A DNA stretch of 64,000 nucleotides. Source: JAJZGK01 sp035538795 (GTDB lineage Bacteria; Pseudomonadota; Alphaproteobacteria; Rhodospirillales; Magnetospirillaceae). How positions within the stretch are numbered: position 1 is the first letter of the stretch; every line of letters begins with the position of its first letter. The stretch lies in contig DATLJS010000029.1 of assembly GCA_035538795.1 (NCBI GenBank), positions 62,001 to 126,000 of the forward strand. Reading direction: 5' to 3'. Under the pieces are notes generated by a model. The model saw nothing but the letters and a program-made list of their open reading frames with translations, was not told the origin of the DNA and made no database searches. Below are positions 16,648 through 24,971 of the stretch, one piece after another. Made by a program: the position numbers and the translations under genes.

Positions 16648-17892
16648 TTAACTGCCGACCGACGCGGCACCGGCCTCGCCCACCTGCTCGAACCGCGAGA
16701 AGCGGTCGTATGAGAAAGCACGAATCAGATCCGGAGTACGGTCGGTGGCGACGCATTCCGCCATCCGCTTGCCGCAGACGGGCGTGGCCTTGAAGCCCCA
16801 GGTGCCCCAGCCGGCGTCGATGTAATAGTTGTCGAGATGCGTCTTGCCCATCACCGGAGCGAAATCGGGGGTCATGTCGGCCATGCCTGCCCACTGGCGC
16901 ATCAGCCGCACGTCGGCCAAAAAGGGAAACAGTTCCAGCATGTGGGCCATCAGCCCTTCCTTGAAGTCCAGGCTGGAGCGGGTGGAATAAAGCGGATAAG
17001 GATCGACCGCCCCGCCCATCACCAGCTCACCGCGCTGGGACTGCCAGATGTAACAGTGCAGGCTGCCCGAAACGATGATCGAATCCAGGAACGGCTTCAG
17101 CGGCTGCGAGACGCAGGCCTGCAACGGCACCGTGCGGATGGGCAGCTTCAGCCCGGCCATGCCGGCCATCACCGAACTCATCCCCGCCACAGCCTGCAAC
17201 ACCTTGCCGCAGGAAATGCTGCCGCGATTGGTATGCACCGTGGCGATGCGTCCACCTTGAACGTCCAGACCCGTCACTTCCGTCAGCTGGTGGATCTCCA
17301 CCCCCAGTTCGGCGGCCCGGGCGGCATAACCCCAGGCTACGGCGTCGTGACGGGCGGTCGCCCCCACCGGATGCCACAGGGCGCCCTGGATCGGGAAACG
17401 CACATCTTGGGAAAAATTCAGCGTCGGCTCGATGGCGCGGATTTCGTCGACACCCATCACCTCGGACGGAACGCCCAGATGCTTATTCACCTCGGCGCGC
17501 CAACGCATGGTGCGCATGGCGGCGTCGGTATGAGCCAAGGTGAAATGGCCGCGCTGGGTATACATCACGTTGATGTCCAGCTCCTGGCTCAAGGTCGTCC
17601 ATAGCCGCATGGATTCCTTATAGAAGGACACGCCTTCCGGAGTCAGGTAATTGGCGCGGACAATGGCCGTATTGCGGGCAGTATTGCCGCCGCCGACATA
17701 GCCTTTGTCGAGAACCGCGATCTTTTTGACGCCCCAGTCCTTGGCCAGATGATAAGCGGCGGCAAGACCGTGGCCGCCGCCGCCGATGATCACGACGTCA
17801 TAGCTTTTGGACAAAGGCCGGGCGGCAGGAATCTGACGCTTCGGAGAAATGAACTGGCCGAAAAGACCGTGCTTGAGAAGGGCGAGAGCCAT
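16648..17892 (-). CDS. mgdA: N-methylglutamate dehydrogenase subunit A (sarcosine oxidase beta-type)
   Basis: This is the catalytic flavin subunit, which oxidises the N-methyl group of N-methylglutamate. A DAO-fold FAD site (YDVVIIGGGGHGLAAAYHLA) starts near residue 31. The segment GATARHDAVAWGY contains His182, matching the position of covalent FMN attachment in sarcosine oxidase beta. The C-terminus carries DMTPDFAPVMG and GWGTWGFKATPVCG. I take the ATG at 17892, behind AAAGGGG, giving 414 residues. The in-frame ATG at 17973 would place the start inside the promoter gap. It is first in the mgdABCD run. The gap 17893-17977 showed no clear sigma-54 site. Confidence 0.83.
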   Translation of the reverse strand: MALALLKHGLFGQFISPKRQIPAARPLSKSYDVVIIGGGGHGLAAAYHLAKDWGVKKIAVLDKGYVGGGNTARNTAIVRANYLTPEGVSFYKESMRLWTTLSQELDINVMYTQRGHFTLAHTDAAMRTMRWRAEVNKHLGVPSEVMGVDEIRAIEPTLNFSQDVRFPIQGALWHPVGATARHDAVAWGYAARAAELGVEIHQLTEVTGLDVQGGRIATVHTNRGSISCGKVLQAVAGMSSVMAGMAGLKLPIRTVPLQACVSQPLKPFLDSIIVSGSLHCYIWQSQRGELVMGGAVDPYPLYSTRSSLDFKEGLMAHMLELFPFLADVRLMRQWAGMADMTPDFAPVMGKTHLDNYYIDAGWGTWGFKATPVCGKRMAECVATDRTPDLIRAFSYDRFSRFEQVGEAGAASVGS

Positions 17893-17977
17893 GCCCGATA
17901 CCCCTTTGAGAACCTGAGACGACCCTACCAGTTCATTCACTCTCAGGCAACAAATTTTCTTGTAATAAAACAAAGAA

Positions 17978-18003
17978 GCGGCGCCGGATTGCTCCGGCGC
18001 CGC
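17978..18003 (-). terminator. Rho-independent terminator after amtB
   Basis: An 11-bp perfect stem (GCGGCGCCGGA and complement, TTGC loop) is followed on the minus strand by a T-rich run (TTCTTTGTTTTATT). It lies 25 bases after the amtB stop and separates amtB from mgdA. Confidence 0.8.
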
Positions 18004-18028
18004 CAGTCGGACAGGATATGAACGATGT

Positions 18029-19405
18029 TCAGTGGCTGACGGTTTCTCCGTGCAGGGCCAGATCCAGGCCTTCCACTTCGACTTCCTTGGAGACGCGCAG
18101 ACCGATGGTCAGATCGAGAACCTTCAGGATGATGAAGCTGATGACGCCCGACCACACCAGGGTCATCAGGATACCCTCGGCCTGCAGCAGAACCTGTCCG
18201 GGATTGCCGTCCAGCAGACCGGACTTGCCGGTGCCGCCCACGGCGGACAGAGCGAAGACACCGGTCAGCAGAGCGCCCAGGATGCCGCCCAGGCCGTGCA
18301 CGCCCCAAACGTCCAGGGCGTCGTCGTAACCGAACATCGACTTGAAACCCGACACGCCCCAATAGCAGACCACGCCGGCCGCCAGGCCGATGATCAGGGC
18401 GCCGCCGACACCGACGAAACCGCAGGCAGGAGTGATGGCGACCAGACCGGCGACGGCGCCGGACACTGCGCCCAGCAAGCTGGGCTTACCGCGCAGAACC
18501 CATTCGGCCAGGCTCCACGACACCACGGCGGCGGCAGTAGCCAGATGAGTGTTGAACAGAGCGAAACCGGCCGAGGCCCCCGACGACAGAGCCGAACCGG
18601 CATTGAAGCCGAACCAGCCCACCCACAGCAGAGCACCGCCGATCATGGTCAAAACCAGATTGTGCGGAGCCAGATTCTCGGTGCCGTGACCGGAACGCTT
18701 GCCGATCATGATGCTGGCCACCAGACCGGCGACGGCGGAATTGATGTGCACCACGGTGCCGCCGGCGAAATCCAGCACGCCCGCGCCCGACAGGAAGCCG
18801 CCCGGTCCCCAGACCATGTGGGCGATGGGCGAATAGACCGCCAGCAGCCACACGGCCAGGAAGATCATCGCCGCCGAGAACTTCATACGGTCGGCGGGAC
18901 CGCCGAGAATGATCACCGGGGTGATGATGGCGAAGGTGCACTGGAAGAAGGCGAACACCGTCTCGGGAATGGTCGGCGCCAGAGCCGAGATCGTGTCGGG
19001 AGCGACACCGGCCATCAGCACGCGGCTGAACCCGCCAAAGAAGGCGTTGCCTTCGGTAAAGGCCAGCGAATAACCGAGAACGGCCCACAGGACCGACAGC
19101 AGGCCGGCGGCGAAGAAGCTTTGCATGAGCACGGCCAGCACGTTCTTCTTGCGGACCAGGCCACCGTAGAACAAGGCCAGACCGGGAACCAGCATCATCA
19201 GCACCAGCACGCCCGAGGTCAGCATCCAGGCCGTGTCGCCGGAATCCAGCTTCAGCACCGGAGCCGCGGCGGCGGCGGCGTCAGCCGGAGCCGTAGCGTC
19301 GGCCGGAGCATCGGCGGCCTGGGCCAAAGCCTGACCACACCACAGGGTGCCCATCATGCCCGCCGTCACGGCAAGCCGGGAAATCGTCTTTACCATCTGC
19401 TTCAT
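18029..19405 (-). CDS. amtB: Ammonium transporter
   Basis: AmtB carries ammonium, and often methylammonium, across the inner membrane. The 458-residue protein has a cleavable signal (residues 1 to about 30, ending GQALAQA), a low-complexity Ala/Asp linker and eleven predicted helices. Family segments include GLALFYGGLVRKKNVL, WGPGGFLSGAGVLDFAGGTVVH and YDDALDVWGVHGLGGILGALL. The start at 19405 is chosen for the signal peptide; the frame is open further upstream but there overlaps glnK. It follows glnK by 16 bases, the classic glnK-amtB pair. Beside the methylamine genes it may also scavenge methylammonium. Confidence 0.93.
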   Translation of the reverse strand: MKQMVKTISRLAVTAGMMGTLWCGQALAQAADAPADATAPADAAAAAAPVLKLDSGDTAWMLTSGVLVLMMLVPGLALFYGGLVRKKNVLAVLMQSFFAAGLLSVLWAVLGYSLAFTEGNAFFGGFSRVLMAGVAPDTISALAPTIPETVFAFFQCTFAIITPVIILGGPADRMKFSAAMIFLAVWLLAVYSPIAHMVWGPGGFLSGAGVLDFAGGTVVHINSAVAGLVASIMIGKRSGHGTENLAPHNLVLTMIGGALLWVGWFGFNAGSALSSGASAGFALFNTHLATAAAVVSWSLAEWVLRGKPSLLGAVSGAVAGLVAITPACGFVGVGGALIIGLAAGVVCYWGVSGFKSMFGYDDALDVWGVHGLGGILGALLTGVFALSAVGGTGKSGLLDGNPGQVLLQAEGILMTLVWSGVISFIILKVLDLTIGLRVSKEVEVEGLDLALHGETVSH

Positions 19406-19421
19406 GTCTCGGTCCCCTGAC

Positions 19422-19760
19422 TTAGAGAGCGGCTTCGTTGGCTTCGCCGGTGCGGATGCGCACCACCTGAGCCAGTTCGCTGACGAAGATCTTGCCGTCG
19501 CCGATCTTGCCGGTATTGGCGGCGGCGCGGATGGCTTCCACCACGCGCTCGGCCAAATCGTCGGCAACGGCGACTTCGATCTTGATCTTGGGCAGGAAGG
19601 AAACGGCGTATTCGGCACCGCGATAAATCTCGGTTTGGCCCTTCTGGCGGCCGAAACCCTTGACTTCGCTGACCGTCAGCCCCTGAACGCCGAGGCCGGA
19701 CAGCGCGTCGCGCACCTCATCCAGCTTGAATGGTTTGATGATGGAGATGATGTACTTCAT
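19422..19760 (-). CDS. glnK: PII nitrogen regulatory protein
   Basis: A full-length PII protein of 112 residues. It has the T-loop with the uridylylation Tyr51 in IYRGAEYAVSF and the ATP-binding signature TGKIGDGKIFV. It senses 2-oxoglutarate and ATP/ADP, and in its unmodified form docks on AmtB to close the channel. It is upstream of amtB, and a sigma-54-like site about 115 bases ahead of its start points to NtrC control. GlnB and GlnK cannot be told apart by sequence alone; the amtB linkage favours GlnK. Confidence 0.93.
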   Translation of the reverse strand: MKYIISIIKPFKLDEVRDALSGLGVQGLTVSEVKGFGRQKGQTEIYRGAEYAVSFLPKIKIEVAVADDLAERVVEAIRAAANTGKIGDGKIFVSELAQVVRIRTGEANEAAL

Positions 19761-19874
19761 GCATTCCCCCGTATGATGGTCGGATGTGGGACCAGAGGCG
19801 CCTTGATCTCAAGGCAGCGAACCTCGGACGGCCACCCGCCCGGAACGCGTTTCCTCTCATTCAATTTTATTGAT

Positions 19875-19890
19875 AGCAAAGCCCATGCCG
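19875..19890 (-). promoter_or_regulatory. Sigma-54-like promoter of glnK-amtB
   Basis: On the minus strand CGGCATGGGCTTTGCT has GG-N10-GC spacing and a TTTGCT -12 box. The gap 19761-20030 also contains GATGCAT-N4-ATGCATC (19955-19972), a perfect dyad whose spacing does not match the NtrC consensus. No gene was found in this gap. Confidence 0.6.
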
Positions 19891-20030
19891 TTCCGAAAAA
19901 GCGGCGGCTTTCCTGATTTTGCCCCGTTGCCACCGAGCATGCGCGATCACCACGGATGCATAAATATGCATCACATGAAATTTTAAGTCTAAATTTTAGG
20001 CAAATAGTTCATCTTGGTGAATAATTTTAA

Positions 20031-20354
20031 TCAAGATGAATGCGTCTCACCCCTGCTTTTGAGACGCTGCTGCAATTCCACAAAATCATACAGGTCACTG
20101 AGCATGAAGTTGCGGTTTTCCGCCCGCCCCATCTCGCGCCGCGTGGCCTCGTCACCGGCCAGATAGCGCTGAGCCGTCACACGGAAAGGATGGGGAATTT
20201 CCAGATTGAACAGGGATTGCTTCGCCAGCAGACGGCAAAGCTGATCAAACAACAGGCGGTAACGTTCGTCCTGGGGCGCCAGATAAGCGTCGGACAGATC
20301 CCCTCCATACAGGCGGAACAGTTCGAAATAGTCGTCAAGATTGGGCGAACTCAC
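20031..20354 (-). CDS. Small conserved-looking protein of unknown function, partner of STAS gene
   Basis: This 107-residue soluble acidic protein has no recognised domain. It begins MSSPNLDDYFELFRLYGGD and is rich in Arg, Leu and Glu with likely helices throughout. It lies 72 bases downstream of a STAS-domain gene on the same strand, so the two probably form one transcript. A role in the same regulatory switch is a guess from position only. The downstream gap to glnK is AT-rich. Confidence 0.6.
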   Translation of the reverse strand: MSSPNLDDYFELFRLYGGDLSDAYLAPQDERYRLLFDQLCRLLAKQSLFNLEIPHPFRVTAQRYLAGDEATRREMGRAENRNFMLSDLYDFVELQQRLKSRGETHSS

Positions 20355-20426
20355 GGCCGTAGCTCCATGGCTTTGGGCGTGCGCGCCCGCCCCAGGCCCG
20401 CACCAGATGGCATCAAAAGACCCTGA

Positions 20427-20729
20427 TCAGGGCTGAATGTCAAAATCCGTGTACGATTCGGTCAGTTCCAACAGCTTGCGGACGGATTCGTTTGGCGATT
20501 TCAGGCCCAAGGGGAAAGCACGCCCCAACTCGTCGCGAGCCACATAGAGAAAGCCCAACCCGACGGAATCCACATGATGAATGCGCCCCAGATCGAAGAC
20601 GATCTTGCGCCCCTTGAAAGGAGCGATATCGGCCATCAGCCGCTTGAAGTCGGCGCTGCTGGCATAATTGACCAGGCCGTCCAGACTAACGACCACCACA
20701 GGGCCATGCTCGACGATGCTGTAGATCAT
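20427..20729 (-). CDS. STAS-domain protein, anti-sigma factor antagonist type
   Basis: The 100-residue product is a single STAS domain: VVVVSLDGLVNYASSADFKRLM, KIVFDLGRIHHVDSVGLGFLYVAR, LLELTESYTDFDI. The Ser in HVDSVGLG occupies the position phosphorylated in SpoIIAA-type antagonists. No anti-sigma kinase or phosphatase is adjacent, so the partner must be elsewhere. It may belong to a chemotaxis or general stress partner-switching system. Confidence 0.8.
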   Translation of the reverse strand: MIYSIVEHGPVVVVSLDGLVNYASSADFKRLMADIAPFKGRKIVFDLGRIHHVDSVGLGFLYVARDELGRAFPLGLKSPNESVRKLLELTESYTDFDIQP

Positions 20730-20871
20730 CGCTGTTCATCCTAGCTGAACGTCATAGCGGCATTTTATACCAACGGAGGTTGGACACCAATGGCCTCCCG
20801 CTCAAAGTCTGCATTTTTCCACCGACGGAAATACTGGACGGCCTGATTTTCAGATGGTAATGATTCTCACC

Positions 20872-20994
20872 ATGACCAGTCGCACTCATATGCAGGCTCT
20901 CCTGCGGCTTCTAAGCCTGACCTCGCTAGAGGTTCGGGCTTTCGCCGTTGGTTTGTCTTCTTATGAGTTCGCAGGTCATGCTTCCCTTCACTGA
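20872..20994 (+). CDS. Candidate leucine leader peptide of leuA
   Basis: A 40-codon reading frame lies 143 bases before leuA. Its early part reads MQALLRLLSLTSL, six Leu codons within twelve residues (CTC, CTG, CTT, CTA, CTG, CTA). Such a run fits ribosome-mediated attenuation by charged tRNA-Leu. The ribosome site ahead of the ATG at 20872 is weak, and an internal ATG at 20890 is possible. It is too short to be called on coding statistics. The case rests on codon content and its place between promoter region and leuA. Confidence 0.55.
   Translation: MTSRTHMQALLRLLSLTSLEVRAFAVGLSSYEFAGHASLH
20913..20941 (+). promoter_or_regulatory. Candidate attenuator hairpin upstream of leuA
   Basis: AAGCCTGACCTC and GAGGTTCGGGCTT form an imperfect stem on a GCTA loop directly after the Leu codons. 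A T-rich stretch (GGTTTGTCTTCTT) follows within 25 bases. The rest of 20730-21137 shows no other gene; it would hold the leuA and STAS promoters. Confidence 0.45.
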
Positions 20995-21137
20995 AAAATT
21001 TCATCCCGTCCGCCACGATCCCTTCAGCCGCGCCGTTCGGCTGATGGTTCTACGCACGCGCCATCTGGCCCGACTGTGACGCTCACTCTCCCCCCCGAAC
21101 GCCCCTTATCGCGTGTTTTATAAAGAGAAGTGAGATC

Positions 21138-22802
21138 ATGAAAAAGATGCCTTTCGAGAAGTACCGCCCCGCCGCCCCCGTGGCCTTGGCCGACCGCCAA
21201 TGGCCCGGCAAGATCATCGAGCGCGCCCCCATCTGGTGCAGCGTCGATCTGCGCGACGGCAACCAGGCGCTGGTCGAGCCCATGAGCCCGGCCAAAAAGC
21301 GCCGTATGTTCGACCTGTTGCTGGAGATGGGTTTCAAGGAGATCGAAGTCGGTTTCCCCGCCGCCTCGCAGACGGACTTCGATTTCCTGCGCATGCTGAT
21401 CGAGGAAAATCTCATTCCCGACGGCGTCACCATCCAAGTGCTGACCCAGTCGCGCGAACACCTGATCCGCCGCACCTTCGAGGCCATCAAAGGAGCCAAG
21501 TCGGCCATCGTGCATCTGTACAATTCCACCTCGGAATTGCAGCGCCGCGTGGTGTTCGGCGCCGACAAGTCGGCCATCACCAAGATCGCCGTCACCGGCA
21601 CCAAGATGATCAGGCAACTGGCCGACGAGATGGACGGCACCGACGTCATGTTCCAGTACAGCCCGGAAAGCTTCACCGGCACTGAACTGGATTACGCCGT
21701 CGAGATCACCGAGGCCGTTATGGACGCCTGGCAGCCCAGCCCGGCCAAACGGATGATCGTCAATCTGCCGGCCACGGTGGAAATGGCCACCCCCAACCAT
21801 TACGCCGACCAGATCGAATGGTTTTGCCGCAACGTCAAAAACCGCGATTCCATCATCATTTCGATCCACCCCCATAACGATCGCGGCACCGGCGTCGCCG
21901 CCGCCGAATTAGCCATGCTGGCCGGCGGCGACCGCATCGAGGGCACCCTGTTCGGCAACGGCGAGCGCACCGGCAACGTCGACATCATCACCCTGGCCAT
22001 GAACATGATGACCCAAGGTGTCGATCCCGTGCTGCGCATGAGCGACATCAGCCGCATCATGGAAGTATCCGAGGACTGCACCCAGATTCCCGTGCCGGTC
22101 CGCCACCCTTATGCCGGCGAATTGGTCTTCACCGCTTTTTCAGGGTCGCACCAGGACGCCATCAAGAAGGGGCTGGCGGCCTTGCGCCAATCGGGTTCAA
22201 ACATGTGGGAAGTCCCCTATCTGCCGGTGGACCCCGCCGACCTGGGCCGGTCCTACGAAGCCGTCATCCGCATCAACAGCCAGTCGGGCAAGGGCGGCGT
22301 CGCCTATCTGCTGGAGCAGGAATTCGGCATGAACCTGCCCCGCGCCATGCAGGTCGAGCTGTCGCAATCAGTGCAAAAGACCGCCGACGCCACCGGCAAG
22401 GAATTAGGCGCCGCACAAATCTGGGAGCATTTCGAACGCGACTACCTGAAGGCCCGGACGCCTTATGATCTGGTCGCCCATTCCTTCGACCACGCCGGTT
22501 CGGCCGGACAGATGACCGTGACCCTGAAGACGCCTTCGGGGGAACGGACCGTGCGCGGCCGCGGCAACGGCCCCATCGACGCCTTCATCGACGCCCTGAA
22601 GAACGTCGGCGAGGAAATCCAGGTGGCCGACTATCAGGAACATGCCGTTGGCCGCGGCGCCAACGCCAAAGCCGCCGCCTATGTGGAGATCGCCGGTCCC
22701 GACGGCAGCGTCTGCGGCTGCGGCATGGACGAGGACATCGCCGTCGCCGCCCTGCGGGCGGTGCTGTCGGCGGTCAACCGGCGTGTCGGCAAATCGTCGT
22801 AA
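21138..22802 (+). CDS. leuA: 2-isopropylmalate synthase (long type)
   Basis: LeuA condenses 2-oxoisovalerate with acetyl-CoA, the first committed step of leucine synthesis. The 554-residue length fits the long class. The catalytic barrel shows APIWCSVDLRDGNQALVEPM and the metal-binding HPHNDRGTGVAAAE. The C-terminal quarter (about residues 430-554) is the allosteric domain that binds leucine (AAYVEIAGPDGSVCGCG). An AGAGAAGTG site precedes the ATG. A leucine-rich leader and hairpin upstream suggest attenuation in addition to feedback inhibition. Confidence 0.95.
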   Translation: MKKMPFEKYRPAAPVALADRQWPGKIIERAPIWCSVDLRDGNQALVEPMSPAKKRRMFDLLLEMGFKEIEVGFPAASQTDFDFLRMLIEENLIPDGVTIQVLTQSREHLIRRTFEAIKGAKSAIVHLYNSTSELQRRVVFGADKSAITKIAVTGTKMIRQLADEMDGTDVMFQYSPESFTGTELDYAVEITEAVMDAWQPSPAKRMIVNLPATVEMATPNHYADQIEWFCRNVKNRDSIIISIHPHNDRGTGVAAAELAMLAGGDRIEGTLFGNGERTGNVDIITLAMNMMTQGVDPVLRMSDISRIMEVSEDCTQIPVPVRHPYAGELVFTAFSGSHQDAIKKGLAALRQSGSNMWEVPYLPVDPADLGRSYEAVIRINSQSGKGGVAYLLEQEFGMNLPRAMQVELSQSVQKTADATGKELGAAQIWEHFERDYLKARTPYDLVAHSFDHAGSAGQMTVTLKTPSGERTVRGRGNGPIDAFIDALKNVGEEIQVADYQEHAVGRGANAKAAAYVEIAGPDGSVCGCGMDEDIAVAALRAVLSAVNRRVGKSS

Positions 22803-22817
22803 CGGCAGACGTGCGGA

Positions 22818-23112
22818 TCAGCCTTCGGGCTGATCCGCAGCCACCAAAGCCAGCAAGCCAGAAACAGTGCGTCCAATTCCGACCGCCGCAGCGTCGCCGC
22901 CCGGCTGTTTCCCCGATCCACCTGCCGGATCAAGCCCGCGTCCCACAAGACCCGGAAATGATGGGTCAGCGATGCCTTGCTGACCGGCAAGCCAAACGAT
23001 ACGCAGGTCCGCGCCGTTCCTTCGGGCGATCGCGCCAGCTCGGCACCATACGCCGTCGCAAAGGATCGCCAAGCCGCCAATACGTTTCCCAGCCGCTTCC
23101 AGACACCAGCGA
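22818..23112 (-). pseudogene. ArsR-family regulator, frameshifted
   Basis: No single frame encodes the protein, but three frames together read as a good ArsR repressor: KRLGNVLAA, then LGDPLRRRMV, then ELARSPEGT through the recognition helix SKASLTHHFRVLWDAGLIRQ and RSELDALF, then GLLALVAADQPEG to the stop at 22818. Short deletions of one or two bases near 22867, 23047 and 23070 would explain the shifts. It faces a second decayed gene on the opposite strand. The N-terminus is not clear. Confidence 0.7.
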
Positions 23113-23133
23113 AACCGCGCCCTACGCCATGAG

Positions 23134-23417
23134 ATGGGAACGGCCCGGGCCAAACCCGGATTGGGCGACACCCTGGAACGGCGGCTGCGTTCCCTGGTGG
23201 CGCCGACGCGGACGGAAGCGGGCAGTCTCGACCATCATGTCATCGGGACAGGGCCGATCGCGATCTTTTTGTCTTTTACGAAGTGTGGAGCATCCGGGAC
23301 GCCTTGCTGGCCCATCTGGAACGGCCGTACGTCACCGACTTTCTGAAAGACCGCCACCGCTATCTGGAAGAGGATTTGGAAATCCGCTGGCTGCGCATGT
23401 CCAGCCCCCATTCCTGA
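23134..23417 (+). pseudogene. Antibiotic biosynthesis monooxygenase (ABM)-type protein, frameshifted
   Basis: The first frame reads AKPGLGDTLERRLRSL, VAPTRTEAGSLDHHVI. Near 23245 the sense moves to another frame, DRDLFVFYEVWSIRDALLAHL, and on to SSPHS and the stop at 23415-23417. Joined, these give a typical small ABM-fold protein of the putative quinol monooxygenase kind. The N-terminal start is lost. It is divergent from the broken ArsR gene, its likely former repressor. Confidence 0.65.
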
Positions 23418-23428
23418 CAGATGACCGC

Positions 23429-24967
23429 CTATCGCCGCAGCAGCAGGAAGCCCAAAACAGCCACCAGCACCCAGGGCAGCCATCCGGGGAACAGTCCTTT
23501 TCGCCCCTGGCCCATGGCGGCGATGGTGTCGGGATGCAGCCGCAGCCCGCCGCCGCGCAGGGCGGCCACGGTCAACTCCGCCTGTTGCACCAGCTTCGGC
23601 AGGCTTTCCAGGGTGCCGACCAAATGGCCGATGCCCTGCTTGATCTTGGCTTGCGGCCCCAGATTGGCGACCATCCACTGTTCGATCAGAGGACGCGCCA
23701 GCTGCCACATGTTGACCTGCGGATTCAGACGGCGCCCCACGCCTTCGGCCACCAGCATGCTTTTCTGCAACAGCAGCAGCTGGGGCTGGGTTTCCATGTC
23801 GAAGGTCTCGGTCACCTGGAACAATTGCCCCAGCAGGCGGGCGATGGAGATTTCATGCAGCGGCTTGCCCAGGATCGGTTCGGCAATGGAACGGCAGGCC
23901 TGGGTGAAATTGTCGATGGACTTGTCGGCAGGCACGAAACCGGCGGCGAAATGCACCTCGGCCACCTTGCGGTAGTCGCCGTTCAGAAAGCCCAGCAGCA
24001 TTTCCCCCAGGAAACGGCGGGTTTCCTCGTCCACTCGTCCGGTGATGCCGAAATCGACCGCCACCAGACGGCCATCTGGAGCAAGGAACAGGTTCCCGGG
24101 GTGCAGGTCGGCATGGAAAAAGCCGTCGCGGAACACCATGTTGAAGAAGGCGTCCGCCGCCTTTTCCGTCACGTCCTCAAGATTGTGACCGGCCGCGGCG
24201 ATGGCCTCCACCTCGTCGATGGGAATGCCTTCGATGCGTTCCAGGGTCAACACCCGCTTGGCCGTGCGCTGCCAATCGATCTTGGGAATGGTGAAGCCTT
24301 CGTCCCCTTCGAAATTGTCACGCATTTCGGCGGCGGCGGCGGCTTCGAAACGCAAATCCATTTCCAGAACCACCGATTCCTCGAAGGCTTTGACCGAGTC
24401 CACCAGACGCAAACGGCGCCATTTGGGAAACAGGCGTTCGGCCCAGGTCGCCAGCCAGGCGAACAAGGCGATGTCGCGGGCGAAGCGCAGCTCGACACCG
24501 GGACGCAAGACCTTGACGGCCACTTCCTCGCCCTCGGCGGTAATGGCGAAATGCACCTGGGCGATGGAGGCGGCGGCCACCGGCTGATCGTCGAAGCTTT
24601 GGAACAATTCGTCCAGCGGCTTGTCCAACTCGGCAGCGATGATCGCGCGGGCTTCCTCGGCGGGAAACGGCGGCAGACGATCCTGCAGATCGGACAAATC
24701 CTCGGCGACGTCCTCGCCCACCAGATCGGGGCGGGTGGAAAGGGCTTGGCCCAGCTTGATGAAGGTCGGGCCCAACTGTTCCAGGGCCGCCGCCAGACGC
24801 TGGCCGGGACGCAACACCGCCGCTTCCGGCGTGGCGAAACGGGCCAGCCAGCCGGCCAGCCAACGCCCGGTCTCCCCAGCGCTCTCCAAGGGGAACAGAG
24901 CGCCGTTGCGGGTCAGAGCGCCGCCGATGGCGCCAAGGCGCAGAATGTTGCGGATTGTCCCAATCAT
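23429..24967 (-). CDS. ubiB: Ubiquinone biosynthesis kinase-like protein UbiB
   Basis: UbiB is an ABC1/ADCK atypical kinase-like ATPase needed for ubiquinone synthesis at the inner membrane. The 512-residue protein has the family signature LGPTFIKLGQALSTRPDLV, which is the KxGQ motif of the extension that covers the active site. It also has VAAASIAQVHFA (Ala-rich nucleotide loop), FHADLHPGNLFLAPDGRLVAVDFG (catalytic and metal-binding residues) and a C-terminal hydrophobic anchor (LPWVLVAVLGFLLL). It begins four bases after the ubiE stop, so ubiE-ubiB form an operon. Confidence 0.94.
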   Translation of the reverse strand: MIGTIRNILRLGAIGGALTRNGALFPLESAGETGRWLAGWLARFATPEAAVLRPGQRLAAALEQLGPTFIKLGQALSTRPDLVGEDVAEDLSDLQDRLPPFPAEEARAIIAAELDKPLDELFQSFDDQPVAAASIAQVHFAITAEGEEVAVKVLRPGVELRFARDIALFAWLATWAERLFPKWRRLRLVDSVKAFEESVVLEMDLRFEAAAAAEMRDNFEGDEGFTIPKIDWQRTAKRVLTLERIEGIPIDEVEAIAAAGHNLEDVTEKAADAFFNMVFRDGFFHADLHPGNLFLAPDGRLVAVDFGITGRVDEETRRFLGEMLLGFLNGDYRKVAEVHFAAGFVPADKSIDNFTQACRSIAEPILGKPLHEISIARLLGQLFQVTETFDMETQPQLLLLQKSMLVAEGVGRRLNPQVNMWQLARPLIEQWMVANLGPQAKIKQGIGHLVGTLESLPKLVQQAELTVAALRGGGLRLHPDTIAAMGQGRKGLFPGWLPWVLVAVLGFLLLRR

Positions 24968-24971
24968 GGTC

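Noticed and set aside
19955..19972. GATGCAT-N4-ATGCATC as NtrC site of glnK
   Set aside because: Half-site spacing is too short for the GCAC-N7-GTGC geometry, so it is noted only as a dyad.
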